DNA from: Azolla pinnata
Lineage: Eukaryota > Streptophyta > Polypodiopsida > Salviniales > Salviniaceae
DNA length: 30,505 bases
Reading direction: 5' to 3'
Assembly (NCBI GenBank): GCA_037176905.1
Contig: JBBBWG010003969.1
Location: forward strand, 1 to 30,505
Every line of letters begins with the position of its first letter. The first letter of the stretch is position 1. The position numbers and the translations under genes were made by a program. Shown here piece by piece: positions 18,001 through 27,646 of the stretch. The notes below the pieces were generated by a model that was not told where the DNA came from, made no database searches, and saw only the letters and a program-made list of their open reading frames with translations.

Positions 18001-20218
18001 TACCATTTTCACGAAGCCATTCCACTATTTTCTTCCTTATGTGTTGTGAGAAGATCTTGTCTGAAGAGCTCATCTCCACATCATTTGAGCACCGCTTCCT
18101 AATTGTCCCAAGCATTTGCACCCCTGTGTAATCTTCAGATTCAAAACCTACTTTGCGCCCAGCCATCAATTCTTCTTCTCTGGACATGTATGTGATTCCT
18201 GTTTGCAGATCCGAATCCTATGAGATCAGAATCCTATTAATGATTACAAATCATACAATCAGGTGCTGTCGCGATCCAAAAAACTAATGACAAAGTTAAG
18301 CAACAAAGAGGCCAGAATATGTCATCATTAAGCTACTCGATCAAAGGTAATGTTCATGATTTTCCAATGTCAATATTAACAATTTAGTTGAATCCAATGC
18401 AACAACATAATGCTTTTAGTTGACAGCAGCAATTCGAGAACCTTAGCTTCATTGATTCGAGGAAAAGAAATAAAAATAGCAGTTAGGTCTGAGCATCATA
18501 TCACAGAACGTTTTCACATTACCAAACAAAGCATGCTCTCATTGTTTATTATTCACCAGTAGATTTCAACGCCAATAAATTTCTTTTCGATTTCAATAAC
18601 TACAGTGATTTCAACCGTTAGTAGTAACTAAGTGCAATAGCCTTGAACTTGGATAGATCAAATGCCAGCAAAAAGTTTGATGCTATCAATGGAAACGAGA
18701 ACTTATCGATCTATCCTACGATGTAGACAATTAATCTATAACAAGTAATTCTATTCTCTTCATTTCCCATAAATTTCAGCTCTTTGTGCGCATTTGGGAT
18801 TAACCCTCAGAAATCATCCTGAATATGTAATAATTGAACTACGACAAGAGTATCTCCATTACCCTGCTGGATGCATGTGTTGAAATCGAATCCACAGTTC
18901 GCCATAGCCTCCAAATCCGCAGTGTCACACAAAAAGCTTGCACTGTCTACTCTCAACTTTAGACCATCTTGAGGGAATAAATAAAAGTTGAACCTGCGAG
19001 CAAAAAGAAGATTGGAGCTGATTAGCTACCACTTTTCTCTTGATACTTGAAATCAATCTTCCTTTTATCCTTTGCATTGCTGCATTCCATAACCTTCCAG
19101 CAGCTTGGATCACTTTTCTTTTATCGTTGCGCCCTATATTCACCTGCCAATTGCAGTTCTGTCTTCAACTTCCTTTTATTCTCTAACGCAGGTGAAATCT
19201 CGCCATTCTTCCTCTGATTCCATATCTTGGTTTTTCTTCCTTGCTTTACAGCATATAAAGAATATGGCAAATAGTTTGAAGAGCAAGAATAGCAGAGAAG
19301 ATCGATATGACGGTTAAAATTATATCAAGGTTTGCACAGACTGATTTCTTCGGCTCACTGAGGCAATCGAAGCTCTGGCAACAACACTAGCGATTGCTCG
19401 GAGGGTCGACATATGACCTACGAGACCAAAAATAAGAATTGCCCACGTCTGATATGTGGAAGCAGAGTAGAGACTCTCGTTGTTTCAGTACTTTTACCAA
19501 TGGAATGCTGCAATGGAGAATGCAAGGTTCTTTCGATCGTGTGTGTGTGTGAGGACTCGGTGGAAGGATCAAGATGGGAGGCAGATGTGTGGGAAAACCA
19601 TACTTAAATGCAATGGGGGCCAGAACATCGCATCAAAGCGTGATGATGCTCAGACTCCTGAACTTGCTCAAGACAGATCACGGTAGTCTCAACAAACTGT
19701 GCCCCAATGTGAGAAGAGAGAAAGAGAGAAGCTTACGGTTTGGCCACAAGCTGCTGTTGCTGCTGTTGCAGAGGGGATGATTGCCAAGAGAAGGCGCAGA
19801 GGCCGAGCTGAAGCATGGCGAAGTGGTGTGCAGAGTCCCTGAGGTTGAGGTAGGAGGTGTGAAGAGTTTCCATTGGGTTTCCGCCCGTCCTCCGCCATGG
19901 AGCCGAGGATCCGCGGCCTGTGAGGACGGCGTGGACGGACAGGAAGTCGGCTCCATGGATACACCCCCTCAAGCTCCGCTCGAGGACGCTGCGGAAGTTG
20001 CTCCGCGTAACTGTCACGGAGCGGGGGCAGTTGCAGGTGGAGAAGGGCACGACAGGTACAACTCTGGCGCCACCATCGCCATAGCCATGGCAACCTTGTC
20101 TTCGTCTGCAGCTGCTTCCGGTGTTTGTAGCGATCGCGGCAGCAGCAGCGATGGTGATGGTGGAGGAGCAGGCGCCATGGAAACCTCGAGGCCGTCTTCT
20201 CGCAAGAAGCTGCCACAT
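15057..20218 (-). CDS. PARN-family protein, RRD1-like, with eroded active site
   Basis: Seven exons: 20218-19737, 18993-18863, 18198-17804, 17268-17149, 16225-16099, 16024-15766 and 15636-15057. All introns are GT-AG, phases match at each junction, and the total is 2094 nt (697 residues plus TAA). Residues 1-65 are Arg/Ala-rich and look like an organelle targeting peptide. SVTVTRSNF at 67-75 opens the CAF1/PARN nuclease fold; LRHVIDCIVESKKVVIGHH starts at 397. By alignment from memory to human PARN, Asp28 and Glu30 fall on His96 and Val98, Asp292 on Asp419 (retained), His377 on Cys513 and Asp382 on Lys518. Arabidopsis RRD1 is a mitochondrial PARN-like protein, reported without detectable deadenylase activity, that limits polyadenylated mitochondrial transcripts; the same role is inferred here. 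The start is the first in-frame ATG before the targeting-like stretch. It is the only intact gene in the window. Confidence 0.88.
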
Positions 20219-20280
20219 TTCTTCTTCTTCTGCTTCTTCTTCTTCTTCTTCTTCTTCGTCTTCGTCGTCGTCGTCGTCTC
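20219..20280. repeat. CTT/CGT trinucleotide repeats next to the PARN-like start codon
   Basis: On the plus strand, CTT units (20219-20256) pass into CGT units (20257-20278). On the minus strand this is a GAC/GAA run ending directly before the ATG at 20218, so it is probably 5' UTR of the PARN-like gene. Open frames on both strands encode homopolymers such as poly-Arg and poly-Phe, which are artefacts. Confidence 0.75.
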
Positions 20281-20297
20281 TGCAGAGCTTCTTTCTG

Positions 20298-20393
20298 CGT
20301 ACGTATACGTATACCTATACGAATACGAACACGAATACGAACACGAATACGTACTAGTACTAGTACATGTATGCCTATACGTATACCTACCGC
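20298..20393. repeat. TAYG-rich hexanucleotide-like repeat
   Basis: Units such as TACGTATACG, GAATACGAACAC and TACTAGTAC follow each other with periods of about 6 and 12. It lies just upstream of the trinucleotide run, in the likely promoter of the PARN-like gene. Confidence 0.7.
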
Positions 20394-21199
20394 TCTACCT
20401 GCATACATACATATAATGAATGACTAGGGAGCCACTAGGGTTTTGGAGACATACGATGTTGTCTTGGGTACATGCCCAAGCGCTGTAGCTGGCTGTAGCT
20501 GAGCGTATTATTATTATTTGTACGTTGTGTGCGTTGCTCGTATCGCTCCACAGCTCGTATTTGTAACTGTCGCCGAACTCGCGTAGATGAAGTGAATACA
20601 GAAACATGATTGTACACTTCGAATCCCCTCGCCTGAGCTGACGTTTATTCTATAGCTCTTTCTTGCGTTCTTTCTTGTGTATGTAGTAGCTACGCTCGTC
20701 TCTGTTGGGCTCTTTTGTCTCTGCTTGAGGTCTTGTAGAACATCTTCCCAATGCTTCTTCTGTAGATGCTTTTGGGGGAACCGATTGGATTCTAATGCCA
20801 GCCGATCTTAGCGAGATTTTTGAGTAAACAAAAAAATGCTTTGACACAGATCATCTAGCTCGGCTTAAACATAGGCATGTTGGATGCCCAAATTATAAAT
20901 ACTATGGGTGGGCGGTGCTTTCAAACATGGCTTGATTTGTGCCCGAGCCAAAACCCGCAAGATGGATCTGACCATTTTTGTTCCGTGCTTGGTTTCTATA
21001 AGTTTCCAAGATTAGCAGCAAGCTCTATATGACTCAGACATAACGATATCTTACAAATAAAATAGGCCTTGATCGTTACAATGCCCATTATATATGTATG
21101 AACTCCACGTGGATTTGAGTCAAAACGCAATCCCAACAAGTCAGTTTTCCCCAAGCACGTCCATCAGCAACGACTTTAGGCCCGAAAGACGGAGGTGTG

Positions 21200-21245
<46 letters not shown>

Positions 21246-21870
21246 TACACTTAGAGAACTAACAAATGACAGGCATCTGTCCATTATTGGAGCTAGAGTC
21301 GGATTTGATTCCAGAGCTCTGGATGTTGGAATTAGTATCAGAGAGCAGAGTCATGCATTCCGATAAGGTCATGGATGTTGTGGGAAGGTAGGAAGGTAGT
21401 TAGTTAGTTGGGGAAGCCCATTTTGTTTGATGCCACAACACAAGAGGATGGTAGGTTTGGAAGTATAAATCAATCAACAAATAAAAATAATAACACATAT
21501 ATCTTGATTTAATATTTATTTATTTTACTTTATTTCTTGAGTGAATTATTAGTGAAAAAAAACACCCTTTGGCTTTTAATATTTATGGTATATTAATATT
21601 GATTTATTGATGAAGAAATTAATTCATAAATAAGTGCATACCCACATCGATCATATAAATAAATAATAACATGCAAAATTTATTTAGATATTTATCTATT
21701 TATCCCTTATATATGTTTGTTTATTTTTTAACTACTAGAAAAACCTGAAAATTTCAGTCAATATGGCACGTGTGGGCATCATCGGCATCATCCTACCATC
21801 ACCTACACCATCATCCACATCATGATCATCATGATCATCATTCATCATCAACCACTTCATGTCAATCCAA
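20394..21870. other. Intergenic region with microsatellites
   Basis: No gene is recognised. It holds the upstream region of the PARN-like gene, a (CA)n run at about 21209-21239, an AT-rich block at about 21480-21730, and an ATC/CATCAT-rich block at about 21777-21850. The core promoter of the PARN-like gene could not be fixed. Confidence 0.6.
21209..21239. repeat. (CA)n microsatellite
   Basis: An uninterrupted run of about 15 CA dinucleotides, preceded by ATACACATAC. Confidence 0.9.
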
Positions 21871-21980
21871 ATCACAACGACCAATTTTATTTTCTCCAAC
21901 AAAAGTAGTTCATAAAACAAAAGCAGAAGCGAGAAGAAGAAGAAGAAGAGAAGGCCGATAGAGCTAACAAGCGTAGGAGG

Positions 21981-22643
21981 ATGGCACAACAGCAAGCGGA
22001 TAGAGGAGAACATTCAACGACAATTCAAGAGGACTCTATTGAAGCGCCTACAACTAGGCTGGGAAAGACTACCCTCACCATTTCTTTCACGCAAGAGGAG
22101 ATCCGTCACCTTGAATCCAAGATAAGAAGGTTAACTCAATTCTCAATCATATGTTGTATCATTGGAGCTAGACCGAATGGGGGGGAGTTGCGGGATTTAC
22201 TGCATGGTCGCCTACAACTAGAAGCATCAGCAATCAAAGATGTCCAATTGTTAGGGAAAGGATTCTATCGAATAGAGTTTAGCAAGGAGGGGAAGATTGG
22301 TTATCTACTTACTCAAAACCCCTTGGACTTGAGAGGAGCAAGAGAATTCTTCAGCCCATGGCATAGTGGATTTAGCGCAGTAGAAGCAGTCAAAAGTGGG
22401 GAGAAAATGTTAAAGATTACACCGGCTTTTCCTCATCTTCCTAATGAGTATATGGAATTCTGGCCAACTATAGGAACAAAGCTTCGGATTCAGCTTGAAA
22501 TAGAGGATACAATGGCATCAAGGCTGATCAAGTCCATGGGCATGCCATCAGTGAAATTGCTAGTTTCTGGAGTGACGGACTTGCCCGAACTCATACATCT
22601 ACCACTTCCAAGAGGAGGAAGAATAGATCAAAAAGTAGAATAG
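21981..22643 (+). CDS. LINE ORF1, DUF4283-like (N-terminal part)
   Basis: The intact 220-residue frame starts at an ATG after a purine-rich leader. A helix-rich start is followed by a domain resembling DUF4283, including FSIICCIIGARPNGGELR, KGFYRIEFSKEGK and FFSPWHSGFS. This domain is common in gag-like ORF1 proteins of plant L1 elements and is thought to bind RNA. The frame ends at a TAG at 22641-22643. Further ORF1-type sequence continues to about 23107 in other frames, including a GWQQV-like DWQQVWRKKH and an NCYDILNG box, so this is a truncated protein. Confidence 0.72.
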   Translation: MAQQQADRGEHSTTIQEDSIEAPTTRLGKTTLTISFTQEEIRHLESKIRRLTQFSIICCIIGARPNGGELRDLLHGRLQLEASAIKDVQLLGKGFYRIEFSKEGKIGYLLTQNPLDLRGAREFFSPWHSGFSAVEAVKSGEKMLKITPAFPHLPNEYMEFWPTIGTKLRIQLEIEDTMASRLIKSMGMPSVKLLVSGVTDLPELIHLPLPRGGRIDQKVE

Positions 22644-22651
22644 TAAGGCAA

Positions 22652-23107
22652 GTGGATAAGAAACACGATATGCAACAAGAGCAAGGTATATATCAGCAAG
22701 GAGAAAGTAGTCACGCTCATGATTGGCAGCAGGTATGGAGGAAAAAACACCATATAGTGGATAATAATAAAGGAAAAATGCTTGTGGTAGAAGAACTACT
22801 GAATATTTCTAATTGTTATGACATCCTCAATGGTGTGGAGGAGCAACAATAAGAGAGTGGCCGGAACATAATTGCTGAAAAACATATGACTCAATCAAAT
22901 GGAAATAGTGAAGTTTGTCATGTGATTGCGAGTGAGAAACAATTGGAGGTTCAAAAAAAGAAAGAGGGACGACCTATTGTCACTCAGGAACAAAGTGATA
23001 GATTAACCATGGAGAATCGACAGCAACTAGTGACTATCAAGAGTAGAGTTGTTTCCACTCAAGTGCAACAAGGCAAAAGGCGTTTCGAGTCTCTGCAAGA
23101 GGAATAA
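22652..23107 (+). pseudogene. LINE ORF1, polar C-terminal part
   Basis: Two open frames (22652-22852 and 22886-23107) encode Gln-, Lys- and Glu-rich sequence with DWQQVWRKKH and NCYDILNG, features often seen after DUF4283 in plant LINE ORF1. A frame change and stops separate them from the first part. Confidence 0.55.
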
Positions 23108-23721
23108 GTGTCAAACATAATATCTCGTGTAATTTAAACATTGGAGATACTTCTACTTAGTTTCCTTTTGAAGTAACAAGATGGATCGGAGCTTAGCAAC
23201 CCCATGAGCCTGTACCCATTCAAATTCACGTTCTACTTTTACCAACTAATAGAAATTTCTCTTTCAAATCCCCATGGGGCTTTTCTTTTCCTTTGTGTGG
23301 AATGTGGGATGTCAACCCAGGAGAGCAGGTAATAAGCTAGATTGGAAGCCGAGTAATTTTCTTCTCTCAATATATGGAGGACAAGAAACTATATGATTTC
23401 ATTCTCGACTCCTGGTACAAGGCCACAGTCTTATTCATAGGGGGATCATGACGGGGTTAAACATTTGATTTCTATAATATGTTACAATAAAGCAGAATCG
23501 GTATATTTGTATATACACAACGACAATTTAGCCGAAGTGTATGTGGTGGCAAATAGTCATTTTCATTGGCGGTTTATCAAGGATAAGATGAGTGTTCTAG
23601 CACCTTTGCAATTGCCAAGTAATATACTAGAAGAAGATGGTATGGATCCCTCACCACAAGCTGAACCTAATCTGAAAATGAGGAAGATGTTTGCAGATGC
23701 ATTCTTCAATTTCATATAATC

Positions 23722-24558
23722 ATGATGATTGTGACATGGAACATTACAGGCCTAGGCGGTGTACATTGGAAATAGAAAAGGGGCAGACTTAGACAAGAGT
23801 TAAGCAAAGATGTCATTGATGATAGCATTGACTTTCTTCTCCTACAAGAGCATCATTTAAATAAAGACAAAGTAGCTTCATATCGAAAATTATCTCAAGG
23901 ATATTGGGAAGTCTACTGGGGGCATGGCTATGGTCATGAAGAAAATGCAGGTGGCATATGTTTAGCAATCAAAGGTATTTGGAGACAATATGTAGTAGTG
24001 CATGAAATTTTAATAGAGGGTCGAGCACAATATGTAATTATAGAAAAGGAGAATATGAAATGGGGAGTGCTTAATGTATATGCCCCTAATTAAGCAGTCG
24101 CAAGAGCTCCCTTCTGGCGAGGATTGTGTGCAAGCTTACCTGACTCAGTTCAACATTGGATTGTTGGTGGAGACTTCAATATGGTAGAATCTTTATCTGA
24201 CAGACGAGGGGGAAATTCTTTCTTCATCCATGGTCATGAGTTTGCTTGTTCAAACTGAATATTTCAGATGCATGGCACATGAGAAATTTTATCAGGCGCT
24301 ATCCTTAGAATTCTCAAGAACGAATTAGAGGGTTAAGGATAGATCAAATACAAGTAGAACAACATGGCGAGCATGATGCATCTCAAGAAAGGAACGGATA
24401 GGATTATTGAATCAAGGCTAGACAGAGTCCACATCAGTGATCTCTTTGTGAACAAGAGAGGATACAAGAGAATACAACCTGGAACGATGTTATCAGATCA
24501 CACACCTATGATTTTGCAAATAGAACAGAAAATGAAAAAGGAAAAGGTCCAACTGTGA
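23722..24558 (+). pseudogene. LINE endonuclease domain (ORF2)
   Basis: From the ATG at 23722 the reading gives a TWNITGLGG start, then LLLQEHHLN (catalytic Glu region), GVLNVYAPN, GGDFNM with the catalytic Asp and Asn (codons at 24172-24180), and in a later frame RLDRVHISD and SDHTPMIL, with the Asp-His pair. This is the endonuclease/exonuclease/phosphatase fold that nicks the target site. In-frame stops occur near 23767 and 24091, and a frameshift lies between about 24260 and 24364. All main motifs remain readable, but the protein does not. Confidence 0.85.
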
Positions 24559-24963
24559 ATTCCGGATAGCATGTTTGAGGTGCAAGGGAATGTACACCAG
24601 ATATGGTCAATCAAAGAGCAAGAGGGTCAAATAGTAGGCGAGATGGTGGTGACAACATTGCAAGAGACCACCAAGTTTTTTAGACAAAAAGTCATGGAAA
24701 AAGAGGGACAAATAGCGAAAAGGGAAAAGAACTTGAGGAGATCCTTAATAACGATTTAAAGATTGCAAGAAAAATTCCCGACTTGTACATGGATAGAGAA
24801 TCTATTACTTCAAGCACGTCAACAAGTAGTGGAGATGAAGATGAAGAGGGATGAGTTTGCCGACTTAAACAACGAGCATATTGGAAGCAAAAAGGAGATC
24901 GTTGTACTACTAAACTTTTTCATGTAGTCAAGCAAAAGAAAACTCCAAGTAGGAGCCCGACAA
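24559..24963 (+). pseudogene. LINE ORF2 linker between endonuclease and RT
   Basis: Fragments such as the frame at 24571-24759 are helical and rich in Gln, Glu and Lys. Positions 24760-24960 contain further broken frames. This corresponds to the long linker of plant L1 ORF2, with no domain recognised. Confidence 0.5.
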
Positions 24964-26085
24964 TTGAAGAAGACAGATGGATTGATCACCAATGACCCAG
25001 AGGAGATAAAACAAGTGGAAACTACCTTTTATAAACAATTCCTTTACTCACAGGAGTACTCGGAAGAGATAGGGAGAAATAGGCAAAGGGTGCTAAGGGC
25101 AATTCACCCCTTAGTAATAGACGATATGAGAAAGGTGCTTGATGCTCCATTATCAATTCAAGAATTTGCAGTTGCCTTACATTCTCTACCTATGGAGAGT
25201 TGTCAAGAAGTAGATGGGTTATCAAATTCTTTCTTTATTAATTGCTGGGACATTATTAAGAGGCCTCTTTTCGCTGCATTTCTGGAAATAATAGACAACG
25301 GGAAGATGCCAGAAGCATTTAATGAAGGGCTCATTTATTTAATTCCAGAACGGGAAGGGCCTTCAAATGAAATACAAAAATGGCGGCCTATTATTATACT
25401 CAACACGGTGTACAAGATTCTAGCCAAGGCTATGAGTTTGAGAATTCAACCTTTTTTAACGTCTATTATTCATGATTCTCAAACAGGCTTTATCAAGGAT
25501 TAATCAATTTTGAATAATATCTGCACTTTTTGGGAAGCCACAGCCATGACGATGAAGTCACAGCAAAATCTGGCTATTTTAGTGTTGGATTTTGAAAAGG
25601 CATATGATCGAGTTGATTGGGAGTTTTTACAAGGTACACTTACAAAGTTTGGTTTCTCTATGGAATGGGTGAAAAGTATTTCACGATTATACAGTTAATG
25701 CATTGAGTGGTTTTACTAGCAGGAGACAAAGGTCCATTGTCTCAATTATCTCGTTTTGTAAGGCAAGGGTGTCCCCTAGCCCCTTTCTTATTCCTGTTTT
25801 TTACAGAAGCCATGACCAAGCACATTACTAACAACTCAAATGGCATAAAGGGTACTTCTATCTCTCACACAGGTATGGAGCTTATGGATTGGGTTTGCGG
25901 ATGAGACAACATTATATCTAGAAAGGAGTCAAGATAACCTGAAGACGGTGGAAACAGTAATTCATGAATTTTGCGGTGCGTCTGGAGCCCGTATCAATTG
26001 GAACAAAATAGTTGTTTTTTGGGTCAGTCGTCTAGATCCACCACTATAATCCCTGGATCACAATTTTAAGTGGATACCCAAAGGA
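24964..26085 (+). pseudogene. LINE reverse transcriptase (ORF2)
   Basis: Three adjacent frames cover the RT. The first (24964-25503) includes VDGLSNSFF, LIYLIPEREG, KWRPIIILNTVYKILAKAM and SQTGFIKD, which then meets a TAA. The second (25510-25698) holds NLAILVLDFEKAYDRVDWEF, with the first catalytic Asp. The third (25707 on) holds RQGCPLAPFLF and, after a frameshift, GFADETTLYL (25891-25920), where YADD is expected; the second Asp of the pair is Glu. The sequence breaks off at about 26085. Confidence 0.87.
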
Positions 26086-26363
26086 ATACAGGTGATCGAC
26101 ATCAACATCGTGGAAGAAGTTCCTCGCGCGGGCCGAACGCGACGAGAAACCGAAGTAAGTCCAGGGATTTACGGACGTGCAATTATTGCAAGAAACCTGG
26201 ACACATCAAGGCCGACTGCCGAGCCCTCAAAGCGAAGAACGAAAAATTTACGCAAAAGGGCAATCGTACGGAGGAGGTGAACTTCTGCGGTTCATCTTCT
26301 ACGAATTCACGGCGCACAATCAGAGATAATACAGAGGATGATCCAGAGATAATACAGAGATAA
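26086..26363 (+). pseudogene. Copia gag 3' part with zinc knuckle
   Basis: An Arg/Ser-rich stretch (RGRSSSRGPN, RNRSKSRDLR) precedes CNYCKKPGHIKADC at 26178-26219, a complete C-x2-C-x4-H-x4-C motif. It ends in a small tandem repeat built on GATAATACAGA (about 26320-26376), where the reading frame is lost. Confidence 0.8.
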
Positions 26364-27000
26364 TACAGATAATACTGTGGAGAGCACGACCGAAGCAGAA
26401 GTTCTGCTTACGACGGAGCAAGCCACCAGCTGGCTACTCGACTTGGGTGCCTCTTACCATGTAACTCCGTTCCGATCGCGATTCCGATAGTATACGGCTC
26501 AAAGTTTCGACCCTGTACACATCGGAAATTCGCAACATTGTGCGTTTATCGGCATCTGTACAGTAGAGCTCAACTTTTCGGGTGGCTCTACGATCATACT
26601 CCACGATGTTCTGCATGTCCTGGAGCTTTCAAGGTCGCTCATCTCGGTGGGACAACTCGACGAAGCAGGCATCCGTGCCAGCTTCTCGTTAGGAGGGTGG
26701 AGTCTCCACAAAGGGAACATCCTACTTGCTCGTGGTCCGAAGATACATTCATTGTGTCCTTTGTACGTCACACTCAGAGAGGGTGACTTATTCCTCGTGG
26801 ATATTCTGGTGTCATCACTATGGCACAGAAGACTTGGCCACTTGAGCAAAGCCGGCATCACACATTTATCTAAGGTTGGCTACATTTCCAAGCTCTCCTT
26901 TTCCGACCATCAATTTTGCGAGCATTGCCAGTACGGCAAGCAAGTCGCAGCCCCACATCCGACTAGTGCGCCGAGAGAATCGACTCCGCTGTCGTGTGGT
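26086..27000 (+). mobile_element. Ty1/copia retrotransposon fragment (gag knuckle to GAG-pre-integrase)
   Basis: The fragment starts abruptly inside gag where the LINE ends. It holds the gag zinc knuckle (26178-26219), the protease region (from 26431) and a GAG-pre-integrase zinc region ending near 26995. The catalytic integrase core, RT and RNase H are missing. Protease and integrase together ahead of any RT is the copia order. Confidence 0.85.
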
Positions 27001-27003
27001 TAA
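26431..27003 (+). pseudogene. Copia protease and GAG-pre-integrase region
   Basis: The frame starts with WLLDLGASYHVTP. The Asp of the aspartic protease is kept, but the middle residue is Leu instead of the usual Ser or Thr. A TAG near 26488 interrupts it, after which the frame is open to 27003. It contains LHVLELSRSLISVGQLDEAG and LWHRRLGHLSKAGITHL, then FCEHCQYGKQ, the H-x-C-x2-C type zinc region before integrase. Homology is lost after ESTPLS at about 26990. Confidence 0.82.
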
Positions 27004-27101
27004 ACTCACATGGCTTGAAAGCATAGGGAAACAATCGTGTGGATGTTGTGTGCTGTTTTGCCAAAAGTCGCGCCGTTCAGGAAAGGGAGCAAAAAGGACA
27101 A

Positions 27102-27200
27102 TGTCCCACATATACAAGGTGCAGACAAATGTCACATTATATAAGGAAGCGCAAAACCTTCCTCTTTTCAAAGTGTTTTTTTATTAGTTGTTACATAGTT
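27102..27200 (+). other. Candidate copia LTR start with TATA box
   Basis: TGTCCCACAT at 27102, preceded by a purine-rich run (about 27080-27099), looks like the 5' end of many plant LTRs. ATTATATAAGG at about 27134-27145 could be its TATA box. It would be the 3' LTR of the copia fragment with an internal deletion. No second copy is in the window to confirm it. Confidence 0.35.
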
Positions 27201-27228
27201 TGAAATTACTTGATTTTGTGCGAACAGT

Positions 27229-27618
27229 TTGCTTGTATGTAGTTTAAGTGAAATTTTTTGCAATGGAAGCAAGAGTCCACGTTCAGACTTGGATGTGCTA
27301 ATATCAACCGAGCCGGACGCGTTCACTCCCAGACAAAAGAGGCGGCCAAATAAAGTTTTTTTTTCGCAACTAATTTTAAAAGACTCTGCTTTGAGAAACT
27401 CCACTCGTGAAGAGGATAAAAGAGCAAGGGGGAAGTCGAGGGGAGAGGCCCCTAAGTCTTTCTTGGCTTTCACTCGAGAATTCTATTCTTTAGAATCCGA
27501 ATATTCAGAATTCGATTCGATCCTTATCAGTTTTGTTTCTCTTTGCTTCTTCCTATTCTTGTATCTGAGTATTCGTTACAATTCGGTTCTTCGCTTATTT
27601 GGAAGGAAGGATTTGTGA
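27229..27618 (+). CDS. Orphan ORF with a C-terminal membrane-like segment
   Basis: A 129-residue frame, uninterrupted though surrounded by broken elements. Its first half is polar and basic; the second half has EFYSLESEYSEFDS followed by a hydrophobic stretch (LISFVSLCFFLFLYLSI) and a basic tail. I do not recognise it. Its texture differs from the elements on both sides, and it could be an insert of organellar DNA, but that is only an impression. It could also be non-coding DNA open by chance. Confidence 0.3.
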   Translation: MLVCSLSEIFCNGSKSPRSDLDVLISTEPDAFTPRQKRRPNKVFFSQLILKDSALRNSTREEDKRARGKSRGEAPKSFLAFTREFYSLESEYSEFDSILISFVSLCFFLFLYLSIRYNSVLRLFGRKDL

Positions 27619-27646
27619 ACTCCGCCACTGTGGTTTCCTCTGGTTC

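Larger units (their letters stand above)
21870..26085 (+). mobile_element. L1-type LINE (non-LTR retrotransposon) relic
   Basis: ORF1 (21981-22643 plus later fragments to 23107) is followed by ORF2 with an apurinic-type endonuclease (from 23722) and RT (24964 to about 26085). This order and the DUF4283-like ORF1 fit plant L1 elements. ORF2 is broken by many stops and frameshifts. The 3' part is missing: homology stops near 26085 within a segment after HNFKWIPKGIQ, where copia sequence begins, so no poly(A) tail is present. The 5' end is uncertain. Confidence 0.88.

Noticed and set aside
19689..20416. Long open frames on both strands (239 and 211 residues) over the PARN-like first exon
   Set aside because: They are shadows of exon 1 and of the CTT/CGT repeats, giving poly-Arg and poly-Phe runs; only the frame from 20218 continues across splice sites with PARN features.
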